Counted from the stretch's first letter, positions 33,318-43,229 are shown. The stretch is DNA of 64,000 nucleotides from Reichenbachiella sp. 5M10 (GCF_002742335.1 NZ_MDGR01000007.1:4530501-4594500), one strand, 5' to 3'. Numbers and translations are program-made. The notes: generated by a model from the sequence alone, not told the origin.

Positions 33318-34418
33318 ATGAAAATAGACCGCTCCATATTTCTGCACATTTTAGTGTGGGTTGCTTATGTCAACATCCTCGTGTTGACCATTTACTCCTT
33401 TGAAGAGTTGACTGTAGCGGTAGAGCGTGCGTCATTGATAGCGGCGGTTCATGCTTTTATTTTTTACTTGAATGCAGACTACTTGATGCCCAAGTTTCTG
33501 GAGCAGAAGCGTGTGGTATTGTATGTGATGCAGTTGGTGTTCGTTCTGGCACTGCTCATGTATGGAGTCCAGAGGACCAGCGTGATGGGGGATTTTGGCC
33601 CTCATCCGTCTTTTGACAAATTCAGTGAGAAGAGGTTTGACACCCCTATGGGCCGAGAGATGGATAGGAAACCGCCACCGTTGCAGCGTTTTGACCGAAA
33701 AAACAAACCTGTACTGCACCCGAGGGTGATTGGGTTGACGATATCCTCTTTTTTGGCGTTGTTTATCTCCGCGATTTATTTCAACGTGCGGAGCAAGAAA
33801 AAGAAAGATGAAGAGATGCTCAAGTTGCGCAATGAATCTTTAGAGGCTGAGTCCAAACTGCTCAAGTCGCAGATCAATCCGCATTTTTTGTTCAATACTC
33901 TCAACAACCTCTACTATCTCGCATCGGTCAAGTCGGATTTGGCTCCACAAGCGATCCAGCAGCTCTCGGAGATCCTCCGCTATACGATTTACGATTCTGA
34001 TCATGCGATGGTGCCGCTGGACAAGGAGGTGGCCTATATCGAGCATTACATCAGATTACAGTGCCTCAAGGAAGAGGGCCATATCAATCAGGTAAGTTTC
34101 AAAGCAGAGGGGGTCGATGGGCAGTTGATGATAGCTCCGATGCTGCTGCTGCCATTTGTTGAAAACAGCTTCAAGCATGGCAACTTGGCAGAGTCCAAAG
34201 AGGCATTTATCGAGGTGAACCTAGCAACCCGGGGCAGCAAAATTACATTTCATTGTAAGAATAGCCTGTCGGATCGAGAAGGTGCCAAGGATAAGACCCC
34301 CGGTATCGGGATGAAGAATGTCGAGCGCCGTTTGCAGTTGGTCTATGGTGTGCACTATGACTTGTATGTCAATGACTCCAAGGGGATATTCGAAATCAAA
34401 TTGGAACTCAATGTCTGA
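33318..34418 (+). CDS. LytS-type sensor histidine kinase
   Basis: A 366-residue membrane kinase. Four hydrophobic segments fill residues 5-155 with a cytoplasmic-looking Pro/Lys/Arg-rich loop between helices 3 and 4 (residues 90-135). The His_kinase domain has the phospho-acceptor H189 in QINPHFLFNTLNNLYYLAS, and the ATPase domain carries LLPFVENSFKHG (N box) and GIGMKNVERRLQLVYG (G box). No extracellular sensor domain. ATG at 33318 chosen over an upstream TTG at 33303. Its last eight bases overlap the regulator gene, so the pair is coupled. Confidence 0.92.
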   Translation: MKIDRSIFLHILVWVAYVNILVLTIYSFEELTVAVERASLIAAVHAFIFYLNADYLMPKFLEQKRVVLYVMQLVFVLALLMYGVQRTSVMGDFGPHPSFDKFSEKRFDTPMGREMDRKPPPLQRFDRKNKPVLHPRVIGLTISSFLALFISAIYFNVRSKKKKDEEMLKLRNESLEAESKLLKSQINPHFLFNTLNNLYYLASVKSDLAPQAIQQLSEILRYTIYDSDHAMVPLDKEVAYIEHYIRLQCLKEEGHINQVSFKAEGVDGQLMIAPMLLLPFVENSFKHGNLAESKEAFIEVNLATRGSKITFHCKNSLSDREGAKDKTPGIGMKNVERRLQLVYGVHYDLYVNDSKGIFEIKLELNV

Positions 34419-35127
34419 TCAAAAGTATAAATGTCTCATCGTCGATGACGAGCAGCCTGCTCGTGCTTTGTTGGCGAGCTATGTCGAGAAAGTGCCGCAC
34501 CTAGAGTTGGTCGGCACGTGCAAAAATTCCATGGAAGCCATGTCCAAAATGAATGAGACCGATGTGGATGTGTTGTTGTTGGACATACAGATGCCGGATT
34601 TGACAGGAGTGGATTTGCTCAAGAGCTTGAGCAAAAAGCCTGTGACGATTTTTACGACGGCCTATCAAGAGTATGCGCTGGTGGGGTACGAGTTGGATGT
34701 GGTGGATTACCTTTTGAAGCCCTTCCCACTGGATCGGTTTTTGTCAGCGATCAACAAGGCCATAGACCTCATCCGGTTGCGTCAAGCAGGGACAGTGTAT
34801 ACTCCAGCATCGATCACGGAGGAGTATATGGTCATCAAAGCAGACCATAAGCTGCACAAGGTAAAGATCGGTTCTATTCTATATATCGAGGGGTTGAGGG
34901 AGTACGTGACCTACCACCTCGAAGGCAAGCGGAAGATCATCGCACTCGAATCTCTCAAGTCCATCGAGAGCTTGTTGCAAAAGCAAGGATTCATTCGGGT
35001 ACATAAGTCATTCATTGTCAACAAACATCATGTACAGCACCTCGAAGGCAATCGAGTGAAAGTAGGCGAAGAGATGATCCCAGTGGGAGCATCTTACCGA
35101 GAGTTGGCTCACAAATTGATGCTGTAA
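34411..35127 (+). CDS. LytTR-family response regulator
   Basis: A 238-residue regulator: receiver domain with acidic pocket in CLIVDDEQPA, phospho-acceptor D58 in LLLDIQMPDLTG, and Lys in DYLLKPFPLDRF; then a LytTR DNA-binding domain from about residue 140, with IGSILYIEGLREYVTYHLEG and the end FIRVHKSFIVNKHHVQ. Activates or represses genes with paired direct repeats; the repeats at 33147-33202 are candidate targets. Start at 34411 overlaps the kinase stop. Confidence 0.94.
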   Translation: MSDQKYKCLIVDDEQPARALLASYVEKVPHLELVGTCKNSMEAMSKMNETDVDVLLLDIQMPDLTGVDLLKSLSKKPVTIFTTAYQEYALVGYELDVVDYLLKPFPLDRFLSAINKAIDLIRLRQAGTVYTPASITEEYMVIKADHKLHKVKIGSILYIEGLREYVTYHLEGKRKIIALESLKSIESLLQKQGFIRVHKSFIVNKHHVQHLEGNRVKVGEEMIPVGASYRELAHKLML

Positions 35128-35199
35128 TTTTCGCGCAGGTATGTGGAGAGGTCATCGGATAAACTTATTTTGCATTCGTTCGTTTGACCAGACAATCGT

Positions 35200-35943
35200 A
35201 TGCCACACATGAAATCATTGACCGTTATTTTAGCCTTGCTCCTTTGTACATCTTGTATCGATCACCAATCTCCGCAGGAGATTTTGGATGCTGCGATCAA
35301 AGCACATGGAGCTTCTGGGTTTGACAAGTACCTGGTGGAGTTTGATTTTCGAAAAAAACATTTCACGATCGATCACCGCAAGGGGCTCAACGAGTATGCT
35401 CGAACGTATGTAGACGACTCCCTAGGTATGGTGACAGATCACGTGAGCAGGGACAGTGTGTTTAGGCGAGAGCTCAATGGGGAGATTGTCACGGTGACTC
35501 AAGAAGAGGAACGAGAGGTTGAGCATGAGATCGAATCAGTCGTGTCGTTTTTTCAACTCCCCTATGGGATCAATGCTCCAAGTCTAAGCAAAGAGTATGT
35601 GGGCAAGAACATTGTGAATGGGCAGATGTACTACAAAGTCAAGGTGCTATACGAAAAGAGAGGGGTGGATCATCACCATGACACTTTCGTGTTTTGGGTG
35701 CATGAGGACAAGCATACAGTGGATTTTTTGGGGTATTCTTATCAGGGAGAAAACGGGACAGGGACGCGCTTTAGGCAAGCTGTTCATCGACAAAAAATCC
35801 TCGGTATCCTTTTTCAAGATTATATCAACTACCAGACCTCAGACAGTACAGTGGCCGTCGAAAACCTAGATGAACTGTACGAAACAGGTCATCTGGAGAG
35901 GCTTTCGTTCATCGCCAAAGAAAACATTCGAGTGATCAGATAG
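35200..35943 (+). CDS. Putative lipoprotein, DUF6503-like
   Basis: A 247-residue predicted lipoprotein: hydrophobic signal with lipobox LLCTSC (Cys about residue 19), then [21 protein letters not shown], the opening seen in the DUF6503 family of Bacteroidota envelope proteins, with TRFRQAV and YINYQTSD near the end. Mostly beta structure, no catalytic motif. ATG at 35209 is an alternative start with a cleaner signal peptide. It is convergent with lipA and overlaps its 3' end by eight bases. Function unknown. Confidence 0.75.
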   Translation: MPHMKSLTVILALLLCTSCIDHQSPQEILDAAIKAHGASGFDKYLVEFDFRKKHFTIDHRKGLNEYARTYVDDSLGMVTDHVSRDSVFRRELNGEIVTVTQEEEREVEHEIESVVSFFQLPYGINAPSLSKEYVGKNIVNGQMYYKVKVLYEKRGVDHHHDTFVFWVHEDKHTVDFLGYSYQGENGTGTRFRQAVHRQKILGILFQDYINYQTSDSTVAVENLDELYETGHLERLSFIAKENIRVIR

Positions 35944-36823
35944 GCACGTTGACGTGACGTTCGGCATGGTAGGATGATCGGACGAGTGGTCCAGATTCCA
36001 CATATTTCAACCCACGTTTCAATCCTTCTTCTCTGTATTTGTCAAACTGATCGGGGTGTATAAACTCGGCCACTTCGATATGCATCTTGGTAGGCTGTAG
36101 GTATTGACCTAGAGTCAAGATATGTAGTCCGTGAGCGACCAAGTCATCCATGGCTTTGTATACTTCGTCTTCGGTTTCACCGAGTCCGAGCATGATGCCA
36201 CTTTTGGTACGCTTGCCGTACTCGTTGGTCAATTTGATTTGATCCAAACTGCGTTGGTATTTCGCTTGTGGTCTCACTCTTCGGTAGAGTCTTTCGACAG
36301 TTTCCATGTTGTGAGAGACGACCTCTTGTCCTCCATCGATCATTCGGTAGAGAGCATCCCATTTGCCTTTGGTGTCAGGGATGAGAGTCTCGATGGTGGT
36401 GTTGGGGGAGAGTCTTTTGGTTTCTACGACGGTTTGGTACCAGATTTCGGCCCCACGGTCTTTGAGTTCGTCCCGGTTGACGGAGGTCAATACGGCATGT
36501 TTGACACCCATCGTATGGATGGCTTCTGCGACACGGAGGGGTTCTTTTTCGTCGTACTCTGGGGGTCGGCCAGTAGCGACTGCACAGAAGGTACAGCTAC
36601 GGGTACAAACATTGCCAAGGATCATAAAGGTCGCAGTACCTTCTCCCCAGCACTCGCCCATGTTGGGACAATTACCGCTTTCGCAAATGGTGTGGAGTTT
36701 GTTTTCGTCTACAATCTTGCGCACATTGGCGTACGCTTGACCTACAGGCAATTTGACCCTCAACCAATCAGGTTTCTGTCTTTTTTTTGCCTTCTCTACT
36801 TCGACTACCGGTAATTCAATCAT
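35936..36823 (-). CDS. lipA: Lipoyl synthase
   Basis: A 295-residue radical-SAM enzyme that inserts two sulfurs into octanoylated lipoyl domains. The auxiliary cluster ligands C47-x4-C52-x5-C58 ([12 protein letters not shown]) and the radical-SAM triad C73-x3-C77-x2-C80 (CTRSCTFC) are present, as is the C-terminal RSSYHA serine motif. Length is normal. ATG at 36823 fits the family; an upstream start at 36841 is possible. Its stop codon lies inside the coding end of the convergent lipoprotein gene. Confidence 0.97.
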   Translation of the reverse strand: MIELPVVEVEKAKKRQKPDWLRVKLPVGQAYANVRKIVDENKLHTICESGNCPNMGECWGEGTATFMILGNVCTRSCTFCAVATGRPPEYDEKEPLRVAEAIHTMGVKHAVLTSVNRDELKDRGAEIWYQTVVETKRLSPNTTIETLIPDTKGKWDALYRMIDGGQEVVSHNMETVERLYRRVRPQAKYQRSLDQIKLTNEYGKRTKSGIMLGLGETEDEVYKAMDDLVAHGLHILTLGQYLQPTKMHIEVAEFIHPDQFDKYREEGLKRGLKYVESGPLVRSSYHAERHVNVPI

Positions 36824-36893
36824 AATGGTTCCTTTGTGCAAAGAAACACACTAAACGTATATTTTCATAATACATGCTTGTCTGGATTGGACT

Positions 36894-37595
36894 TTACTTT
36901 CTTCTTCCGTAGAAAATCGTCAAGTAGGCTGAAAGGAACAACGCCTGGTCCTTTTCATTGGGCATGAGTTCTATTTTTTGGGTAAAGCCCTCCACCAATG
37001 CGCCGATTTCAAATCCAGTCACGTTGCTTTTGAAGGCGCCCATTTCAAACTTGAGCCCTGCGCGGGCATTGATCCCAAAGGTCAATGAAGACTCACTCAG
37101 TCCCTCAAAGAGATATCCTGTTCGAGCGACAGTGTTCCAGGTCGGGAATTTTTGGTAGCTAAAAGGGTAGCTGTTGCCGTCCGTGCTTTCGAGGTAGTAG
37201 GGGGCGATCACACCGAGGGTAGGTCCTATCGAATAGTTGAAGTTGATTTGCACCCCTTGATGAGGTGCTTTTTTGAACAGTAAGTGATCAAATCCATACT
37301 GGGCTCGGATGGCATAGAGATAGTGGGACTTGCCGTAGATGAATTGGCTTTGTCCGTTGGAGATGCGTGTTTCTCTGGGGTTTTTGACATTCATCGCTTC
37401 AAAACCGATGCTTCGAAATTTCTTTTCTCCTCGTGCACTGGACCAGCGCATGATGAACCCTCCGATGAGACCGCCGTTGGTGTTTTTGTTGATCCCCCAG
37501 ATGAATTCTTTGCTGTACTCATAGTTGCCATCGGTCTGAGCACATACGCTCAGCGATAGAGAGGCAAATACCATTAGGACAACTAGTTTCTTCAT
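36894..37595 (-). CDS. Predicted outer-membrane beta-barrel protein
   Basis: A 233-residue protein with signal peptide (MKKLVVLMVFASLSLSVCAQ) followed by amphipathic strands such as SIGFEAMNVKNPRE, HYLYAIRAQYGFDHLLFKK and VQINFNYSIGPTLGVIAPYY, ending AYLTIFYGRRK. The alternating pattern and export signal indicate a small outer-membrane barrel, but I do not recognise a named family. It is 70 bp upstream of lipA, same strand, perhaps co-transcribed. ATG at 37595 was chosen for the signal peptide. Confidence 0.75.
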   Translation of the reverse strand: MKKLVVLMVFASLSLSVCAQTDGNYEYSKEFIWGINKNTNGGLIGGFIMRWSSARGEKKFRSIGFEAMNVKNPRETRISNGQSQFIYGKSHYLYAIRAQYGFDHLLFKKAPHQGVQINFNYSIGPTLGVIAPYYLESTDGNSYPFSYQKFPTWNTVARTGYLFEGLSESSLTFGINARAGLKFEMGAFKSNVTGFEIGALVEGFTQKIELMPNEKDQALFLSAYLTIFYGRRK

Positions 37596-37720
37596 GAAGG
37601 CTTGATGCATTTCGAAATCCAATTATAAATAGAAAGCAGTCGAATTGCTACATATAGAGGAGAGTTAATTCGAATTCAAGGCCAATTGAAAAATAGATGT
37701 TGGCTCAAGACATTTGATCA

Positions 37721-37765
37721 TGTGGCAGAAGCAGTGATCCGCTCGCTTGTGGCAGAAAGCAGTGA
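37721..37765. repeat. Pair of TGTGGCAGAA-GCAGTGA direct repeats
   Basis: TGTGGCAGAAGCAGTGA (37721-37737) and TGTGGCAGAAAGCAGTGA (37748-37765) are separated by 27 bp start to start and differ by one inserted A. They lie in the 256-bp divergent gap between the barrel gene and cysS. They may be a regulatory site or a chance duplication. Confidence 0.5.
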
Positions 37766-37851
37766 ATGTAAGAATTTGATGACCGATAACTTTTTTCATT
37801 GCTTTCGTATAAGCAATTTTGCACATTCAATTTTTTCGTAAAACCTTTTCA

Positions 37852-39342
37852 ATGCTCAAGGACCTAAGAATCAACAATTCCCTTTCTGGAAAAAAAGAAT
37901 TATTCGAACCGTTGCATGCCCCTTTTGTAGGGATGTATGTGTGTGGGCCGACCGTGTACAGCGATGTACACTTGGGCAATGTTCGTACCTTCGTCAGTTT
38001 TGATGTGATCTATCGCTATTTGATGCACTTGGGCTACAAGGTGCGCTATGTGCGCAACATCACCGATGTGGGGCACTTGGTCAATGACGCAGACTCAGGG
38101 GAGGACAAGATTGGAAAAAAGGCCAAACTGGAAAATATCGAGCCGATGGAGGTCGTACAGCGCTACACACAGGATTTTCATTTGGTCATGGAGCAGTTCA
38201 ATGCACTCGCTCCGAGTATCGAGCCGAGCGCGACAGGTCATATCTTGGAGCAAATCGAGTTGATCCAGGTACTGCTAGAAAAAGGCCTCGCTTATGAGGT
38301 CAATGGCTCGGTCTACTTTGATGTCAATGCCTATCAAGTAGACCATGACTATGGCAAACTATCTGGTAGAAAGATCGAGGAGCTACTCTCCAATACTCGT
38401 GCCCTCGATGGGCAGGATGAGAAAAGGAATTCCGTAGATTTTGCGCTATGGAAGTCCGCCGAAGGAACGGATCACATCATGCGCTGGAATTCGCCATGGG
38501 GTGAAGGCTTCCCTGGGTGGCACCTAGAGTGTACCGTGATGGGGACCAAATACCTCGGAAAATCCTTTGATATTCATGGAGGAGGAATGGATTTGAAATT
38601 TCCACATCACGAGTGCGAAATGGCACAGTCCATCGGCGCACATGAGCAAGACCCTGTGAAATATTGGCTGCATACCAACATGCTGACAGTCAATGGACAG
38701 AAGATGAGCAAGTCCCTCAACAATTCCTTCCTTCCTCACGAGCTGTTTAGTGGTGACCATGAGCTCTTGGAGCGACCTTACAGCCCTATGACGGTGCGCT
38801 TCTTCATGTTGCAGTCGCACTATGCGAGTACATTGGACTTCTCCAATGATGCCTTGCTCGCGGCTCACAAGGGGTATCGAAAATTGATCAATGGGCTCAA
38901 GACTTTGAGAAAACTAAAGGGCACAGGTGTAGAGGCGGAACCAAACGAAAAGGCGATTCAGCAGATCAACCAGATTTGTGACAATTGCTATCGTGCGATG
39001 AATGATGACTTCAATACGGCACTGACGATTGGGCACTTGTTCAACCTGCTCAAGAAAATCAACAATCTACAGACACAAAACCTGACCATAGAGGAAATCG
39101 GCGAGGAAACCTACGAAAGGATGAAGATGACCTATGAGACGTTTGTCCTCGAAGTCCTCGGTCTCAAAGAGGAGTCCAATGTAGACATAGAGGGGTTGAT
39201 GGATATTTTGATCCAAGAGTATGCGGTAGCCAAAGAGGAAAAGAACTACGACAAAGTGGATGCTTTACGTAGTAGTCTCAAAACCCAAGGCATCGTGCTC
39301 AAAGACATGAAAACAGGTATTGATTGGGCTTACGAGGAGTAA
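37852..39342 (+). CDS. cysS: Cysteinyl-tRNA synthetase
   Basis: Charges tRNA-Cys. The 496-residue class I synthetase has the zinc/active-site Cys in MYVCGPTVYSDVHLGN (the HLGN is the HIGH motif; C31, H40), GWHLECTVM and GGGMDLKFPHHECE for zinc binding, and KMSKSLNN (KMSKS loop). The C-terminal helical anticodon-binding region is complete. ATG at 37852 chosen; an upstream TTG frame would add a poor N-terminus. A terminator follows at 39370. Confidence 0.97.
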   Translation: MLKDLRINNSLSGKKELFEPLHAPFVGMYVCGPTVYSDVHLGNVRTFVSFDVIYRYLMHLGYKVRYVRNITDVGHLVNDADSGEDKIGKKAKLENIEPMEVVQRYTQDFHLVMEQFNALAPSIEPSATGHILEQIELIQVLLEKGLAYEVNGSVYFDVNAYQVDHDYGKLSGRKIEELLSNTRALDGQDEKRNSVDFALWKSAEGTDHIMRWNSPWGEGFPGWHLECTVMGTKYLGKSFDIHGGGMDLKFPHHECEMAQSIGAHEQDPVKYWLHTNMLTVNGQKMSKSLNNSFLPHELFSGDHELLERPYSPMTVRFFMLQSHYASTLDFSNDALLAAHKGYRKLINGLKTLRKLKGTGVEAEPNEKAIQQINQICDNCYRAMNDDFNTALTIGHLFNLLKKINNLQTQNLTIEEIGEETYERMKMTYETFVLEVLGLKEESNVDIEGLMDILIQEYAVAKEEKNYDKVDALRSSLKTQGIVLKDMKTGIDWAYEE

Positions 39343-39369
39343 GCACATTCTTCTGAGTAGCAACATTAC

Positions 39370-39414
39370 AAAGCCAAGGATTAAGTGCATTCCGTTTGAT
39401 TCTTGGCTTTTCTG
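39370..39414 (+). terminator. Intrinsic terminator after cysS
   Basis: AAAGCCAAG (39370-39378) pairs with CTTGGCTTT (39402-39410) across a 23-base loop, followed by TCTGATTTC. It separates cysS from the convergent antiporter gene and probably serves both strands. Confidence 0.65.
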
Positions 39415-39470
39415 ATTTCAAGAGATGAAGACTTTAGCTGATTCTTTTTCACTCTATTCCCTCACATGGG

Positions 39471-41408
39471 TTAGTAGTGATCAAATTTGAGCTGCATGGC
39501 ATTCAGGCTTTCGGTAGACCCGACGAAGGTCACCACATCACCGACTCGCAACCGAGTAAAACCATGAGAGATGATCATCTGCCCTCCACGATGAATCGAT
39601 AGGATCAGTACATCAGACGGCAATCTCAAGTCGCGTAGCGTAATCCCATGCAGGCTTGGATCGAGCAACTCCATGTCTCGGGTGTCCTGTCCTGGCTGCA
39701 TCCCGAGCAAGAGAGAAGTAGCCTGAGGAGAGCGGACGAAATGATCCAATAGGCTGACAATGGCCGTAGAAGGGTCGACTACTCGTGCACCCAACGCGAG
39801 GAACTTGTCATAGTAAGAGCGCTCTCCTAAGCGGACAATCATATCTGGTGTGCCAAAATGTTTGTAGGCGAGTTCGCAGGCTTCCAGGTTACGTCGATCC
39901 GACATCAGGCAGACGATGGCTTCTGTTTTGTCGGCATGCATGAGTTTGAGTGTCTCCAGGTCGAGTTGATTGATGTAGCGCATGGTGATGCCATCAGGTT
40001 CTTCGATACTGCCTGGTTTTTTGCGTGTAGCGATTTGTACTTTCCACCCGTTGTTGATGAGTTGTAGGGCTAGAGACACACTTTGGGATTCGAATCCAAA
40101 AATGATGGCATCTCGCACTCCGTCAAATTTGAAGGAGCCTTTGTTTCGGTTTTCACCCGCTTTGGTGATGGCGTATTTGAAGAGCGGAGGTCCTACGATC
40201 TCATTGATCACGACGATGGCTATGACGAATGCGGCAAAATCTGGCCCAAACGAAGGAAAGGCTGAGGAGACGACTGCAGTCAAGCCTAGGGCGACTCCCG
40301 CCTGAGTGATGTAGGGCATCCAACCCACGTGGATTTGAGGCCAAGGGTCCTCTGACATGATCCCTCCGAAGTAGTTGCCGGCGATGATTGATAGGACGCG
40401 TACAAAGAAGAAGAGTAAGGCAACGAGCGAGGCGTCTAGCAGGGCATAGAGTGAGAGAGAAGCACCTGTGAGTGTGAAAAATGCCGCATAGATGAGAGGG
40501 AAAGTCTTGTCCAGTAGCGAGAGGAATTCGGGGCGGTTCTTGGTATAGTTGGCCACATAAAAACTCGCAATGATGCAAATGATCAGAGGCTCAATCGTGA
40601 AGCCATGTGCCAAAAATGGCTCTGACCATTCGGCAAGGTAGGCTTTGAGGATGTAGACCGAATAGCCGAGAGCCACCACGATGACTGATTTGGCATAGCG
40701 TCTGATCCGAATAGAAATGATGATATTGAGCAGCTTGCCGAGCAGCAGACCAATCCCCAAAGATGCTGCAATCTCGATGAGCAGTAGAATGATACTGAGA
40801 TAGTTGAATCGATCTCCACCCGAGAGACTCACGGCAAATGACATACACACGGCGAACAGTATGATGACGAAGAAGTCAGTCAGGACAGTGACCCCTAGGA
40901 CGGTTTGAGTCAAAGGGCCTTTGGCGCGCAATTCGTTGATGATTGCAATGGCGCTTGTGGGAGACCTAGCCACGAAGATCGCTCCGCACAGTAGAGAGAT
41001 GCTTAGTTTGGTGTTGAAATCCACGTCTTTGACGAATGGAATGAGGTCGGACAAAAAGAAGACCGAAAGACCGCCAAATACAAAGGTGAATGCCAATTGG
41101 CTGAAGGTGTTCCATTTGATGCTGCGAATGCGGGAGCGGAGTTCGCGGAGATACAGTTCGGATCCAGCCGCGAAAGCAATGAAAGCTAAAGCGATTTCGT
41201 TGATGAAGTTGAGCTGATGTGCTGACTCTTTGGGGACCAAGTTCAATATGTAGGGACCAGCCAATACTCCAGTAGCTAAAAAGCCAGTGATGACCGGTAG
41301 GTTGATCTTCTGAAAGATCGGGGCAATGCGCGTAGCGGCGATACAAATCACTGCAAATCCTAAACTAAGGATGACTAGCTGCTGATATGACTCTAAAGAA
41401 AAATTCAT
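39471..41408 (-). CDS. CPA2-type cation:proton antiporter with RCK domains
   Basis: A 645-residue membrane protein. Residues 1-400 carry about twelve helices of the Na/K:proton exchanger fold, including ITGFLATGVLAGPYIL and the helix with LLCGAIFVARSPTSAIAI. After it come a TrkA-N-like nucleotide-binding domain (AIIFGFESQSVSLALQL, with weak GxGxxG match) and a TrkA-C domain (GITLRDLRLPSDVLILSIHR). This is the KefB/KefC-like plan, so potassium or sodium exchange gated by a nucleotide is likely. Ion selectivity is not readable. Confidence 0.88.
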   Translation of the reverse strand: MNFSLESYQQLVILSLGFAVICIAATRIAPIFQKINLPVITGFLATGVLAGPYILNLVPKESAHQLNFINEIALAFIAFAAGSELYLRELRSRIRSIKWNTFSQLAFTFVFGGLSVFFLSDLIPFVKDVDFNTKLSISLLCGAIFVARSPTSAIAIINELRAKGPLTQTVLGVTVLTDFFVIILFAVCMSFAVSLSGGDRFNYLSIILLLIEIAASLGIGLLLGKLLNIIISIRIRRYAKSVIVVALGYSVYILKAYLAEWSEPFLAHGFTIEPLIICIIASFYVANYTKNRPEFLSLLDKTFPLIYAAFFTLTGASLSLYALLDASLVALLFFFVRVLSIIAGNYFGGIMSEDPWPQIHVGWMPYITQAGVALGLTAVVSSAFPSFGPDFAAFVIAIVVINEIVGPPLFKYAITKAGENRNKGSFKFDGVRDAIIFGFESQSVSLALQLINNGWKVQIATRKKPGSIEEPDGITMRYINQLDLETLKLMHADKTEAIVCLMSDRRNLEACELAYKHFGTPDMIVRLGERSYYDKFLALGARVVDPSTAIVSLLDHFVRSPQATSLLLGMQPGQDTRDMELLDPSLHGITLRDLRLPSDVLILSIHRGGQMIISHGFTRLRVGDVVTFVGSTESLNAMQLKFDHY

Positions 41409-41513
41409 TAACTAGATTTTGATTTGGACTAATTCCTAAAATAGTGAATAACTTTAATAATGTATCTCGTTAGAGATTTAATATTGTATTAAGTCGATAA
41501 AACAGATTTTCCT

Positions 41514-42416
41514 ATGATAATACTCATTACGGGTGGCAATGGTTTGGTTGCATCTCATCTAACGGCTTTGCTGGTGTCTAAAGGGCATGAAGTCAGGCTG
41601 TTGAGTCGAAAAAAATTCAAGAGTCTAACGGCAGTAGTTTACGAGTGGGATATTCAAAATGGCTATCTCGAAGCGGGCGCTTTGGAGGGGGTTGAGGCAG
41701 TCATTCATTTGGCTGGTGCAGGAGTAGCTGACAGCAAGTGGACGGCCAAACGCAAGGAGGTGATTTACAACAGTCGTATCGATTCGACGCGTTTCCTTCA
41801 TGATCAATTGGCGCAGTTGGCTAATAGGCCCAAGGTCTTTATTTCTGCTTCTGCGATTGGGTATTATGGCTATGAGTCCTTTGAGCACTGGTCCAAAGAG
41901 GGGGATGCTTCGGGTTCTGATTTTTTGGCGAAGGTCACAGTCGATTGGGAAAAAGAAGCCGATAAAATAGTGAAGCTCGGAGTACGAGTGGTCAAGCCAC
42001 GAATCGGAATGGTCCTGGCAGAGCGTGGAGGAGCACTAGAAAAGATGGCACAGCCTGTTTGGTGGCTTGTCGGTGCGCCACTCGGTAGCGGTCAGCAGGT
42101 TTGCAATTGGATTCATATAGAGGATCTGTCGGCGATGATTGAGCACTTCATGCTGGATGATCAGACTCATGGGGCATACAATGCCGTCGGACCCAACCCC
42201 GTGACCAATGCCGAGCTGACTCAGCTTATTGCTCAAGCGATCCGTCGACCTCTTTGGTTGCCCAATGTTCCCGCTTTTGTATTGAAGCTCCTACTCGGGG
42301 AAATGGCCGAAATCGTATTGTCAGGACATCGCATAGACAATCAAAAGGTCATAGGGAGTGGATTCCAATTCAAATATGACCGAGCCCAAGCGGCGGTCAT
42401 GGATATTCTAGGCTGA
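41514..42416 (+). CDS. TIGR01777-type NAD-dependent epimerase (YfcH-like)
   Basis: A 300-residue extended short-chain dehydrogenase: the NAD-binding motif ILITGGNGLVASHLTALLV replaces the usual G-x-x-G-x-x-G with a GGNGLV variant. Later blocks match the YfcH/TIGR01777 family: HLAGAGVADSKWTAKRKEVI, SASAIGYYG, RIGMVLAERGGALEKM, CNWIHIEDLSAMIEHFM and AYNAVGPNPVTNAELTQL. Substrate unknown. A plus-strand promoter must lie in the 105-bp AT-rich gap shared with the divergent antiporter. Confidence 0.92.
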   Translation: MIILITGGNGLVASHLTALLVSKGHEVRLLSRKKFKSLTAVVYEWDIQNGYLEAGALEGVEAVIHLAGAGVADSKWTAKRKEVIYNSRIDSTRFLHDQLAQLANRPKVFISASAIGYYGYESFEHWSKEGDASGSDFLAKVTVDWEKEADKIVKLGVRVVKPRIGMVLAERGGALEKMAQPVWWLVGAPLGSGQQVCNWIHIEDLSAMIEHFMLDDQTHGAYNAVGPNPVTNAELTQLIAQAIRRPLWLPNVPAFVLKLLLGEMAEIVLSGHRIDNQKVIGSGFQFKYDRAQAAVMDILG

Positions 42417-42442
42417 GCCACTACCTTGATCGCTTTAATGTG

Positions 42443-42450
42443 TAAATTTG
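42443..42450 (+). promoter_or_regulatory. Candidate -7 element for LOG-family gene
   Basis: TAAATTTG, an exact match to the Bacteroidota TAnnTTTG consensus and followed by CGCG, lies 41 bp before the ATG at 42492. A TTG at 42426-42428 could be a -33-like box at shorter spacing than usual. Confidence 0.4.
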
Positions 42451-42491
42451 CGCGCCATTACCGAAAGTAATAACCTAAAAAGTCTATTCAT

Positions 42492-43226
42492 ATGACAGAA
42501 GAACCCATAAGTGAAGACACGGAAAAAAAAATCCGTAGAGCCTTCAAAAAGAAAGATTGGAATGAAATAAAAAGTATTGACTCTTGGGTCATCTTCAAGG
42601 TGATGTCTGAGATGGTCGAGGGCTTTGAGAAACTTGCGCGTATCGGGCCCTGTGTCTCGGTGTTTGGATCTGCACGTACCTCACCTGAAAACAAGTACTA
42701 CAAGATCGCCGAAGAAATCGGAGCGAAGCTCGTCCGGCATGGCTATGGTGTGATCACAGGTGGAGGCCCAGGGATCATGGAGGCTGGAAACAAAGGAGCC
42801 AAGAGTGAATCTGGCAAATCTGTAGGTCTCAATATTGACCTTCCTTTTGAGCAGAATGGCAACATATATATCGACCAGGATAAATTTATCAATTTCGACT
42901 ACTTCTTTGTCCGCAAGGTCATGTTTGTACGCTACTCGCAGGGTTTCATCGTGATGCCTGGAGGTTTTGGGACATTGGACGAGCTTTTTGAGGCATTGAC
43001 ATTGATCCAGACTGAGAAGATCGGTAAGTTTCCGATCGTGCTAGTAGGGACGGAGTTTTGGTCTGGGTTGATCGATTGGATCAAATCTGTGATGTTGGAA
43101 AAGTTTGGCAACATCAGCGCAGAGGATTTGGATTTGTTTCACCTAGTAGATGATGCTACGCAAGCCGTAGATGTGATCGATGAGTTTTACAATAAGTACA
43201 ACTTATCACCCAATTTTTTGTTTTAA
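42492..43226 (+). CDS. LOG-family nucleotide phosphoribohydrolase
   Basis: A 244-residue Lonely Guy-type protein: GPCVSVFGSARTSPENKYY, VITGGGPGIMEAGNKGAKSE, and the catalytic PGGFGTLDELFEALTLIQ motif with the conserved Glu/Arg positions. The family releases free cytokinin-like bases or other purine bases from nucleoside monophosphates; in bacteria it mostly serves purine metabolism. The first 55 residues form a charged N-terminal helix. It is followed after 3 bp by the lytic transglycosylase gene. Confidence 0.93.
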   Translation: MTEEPISEDTEKKIRRAFKKKDWNEIKSIDSWVIFKVMSEMVEGFEKLARIGPCVSVFGSARTSPENKYYKIAEEIGAKLVRHGYGVITGGGPGIMEAGNKGAKSESGKSVGLNIDLPFEQNGNIYIDQDKFINFDYFFVRKVMFVRYSQGFIVMPGGFGTLDELFEALTLIQTEKIGKFPIVLVGTEFWSGLIDWIKSVMLEKFGNISAEDLDLFHLVDDATQAVDVIDEFYNKYNLSPNFLF

Positions 43227-43229
43227 CCT

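Noticed and set aside
36131-36814. 227-residue plus-strand reading antisense to lipA
   Set aside because: LipA's complete motifs are on the other strand; the antisense has no homologous domain.
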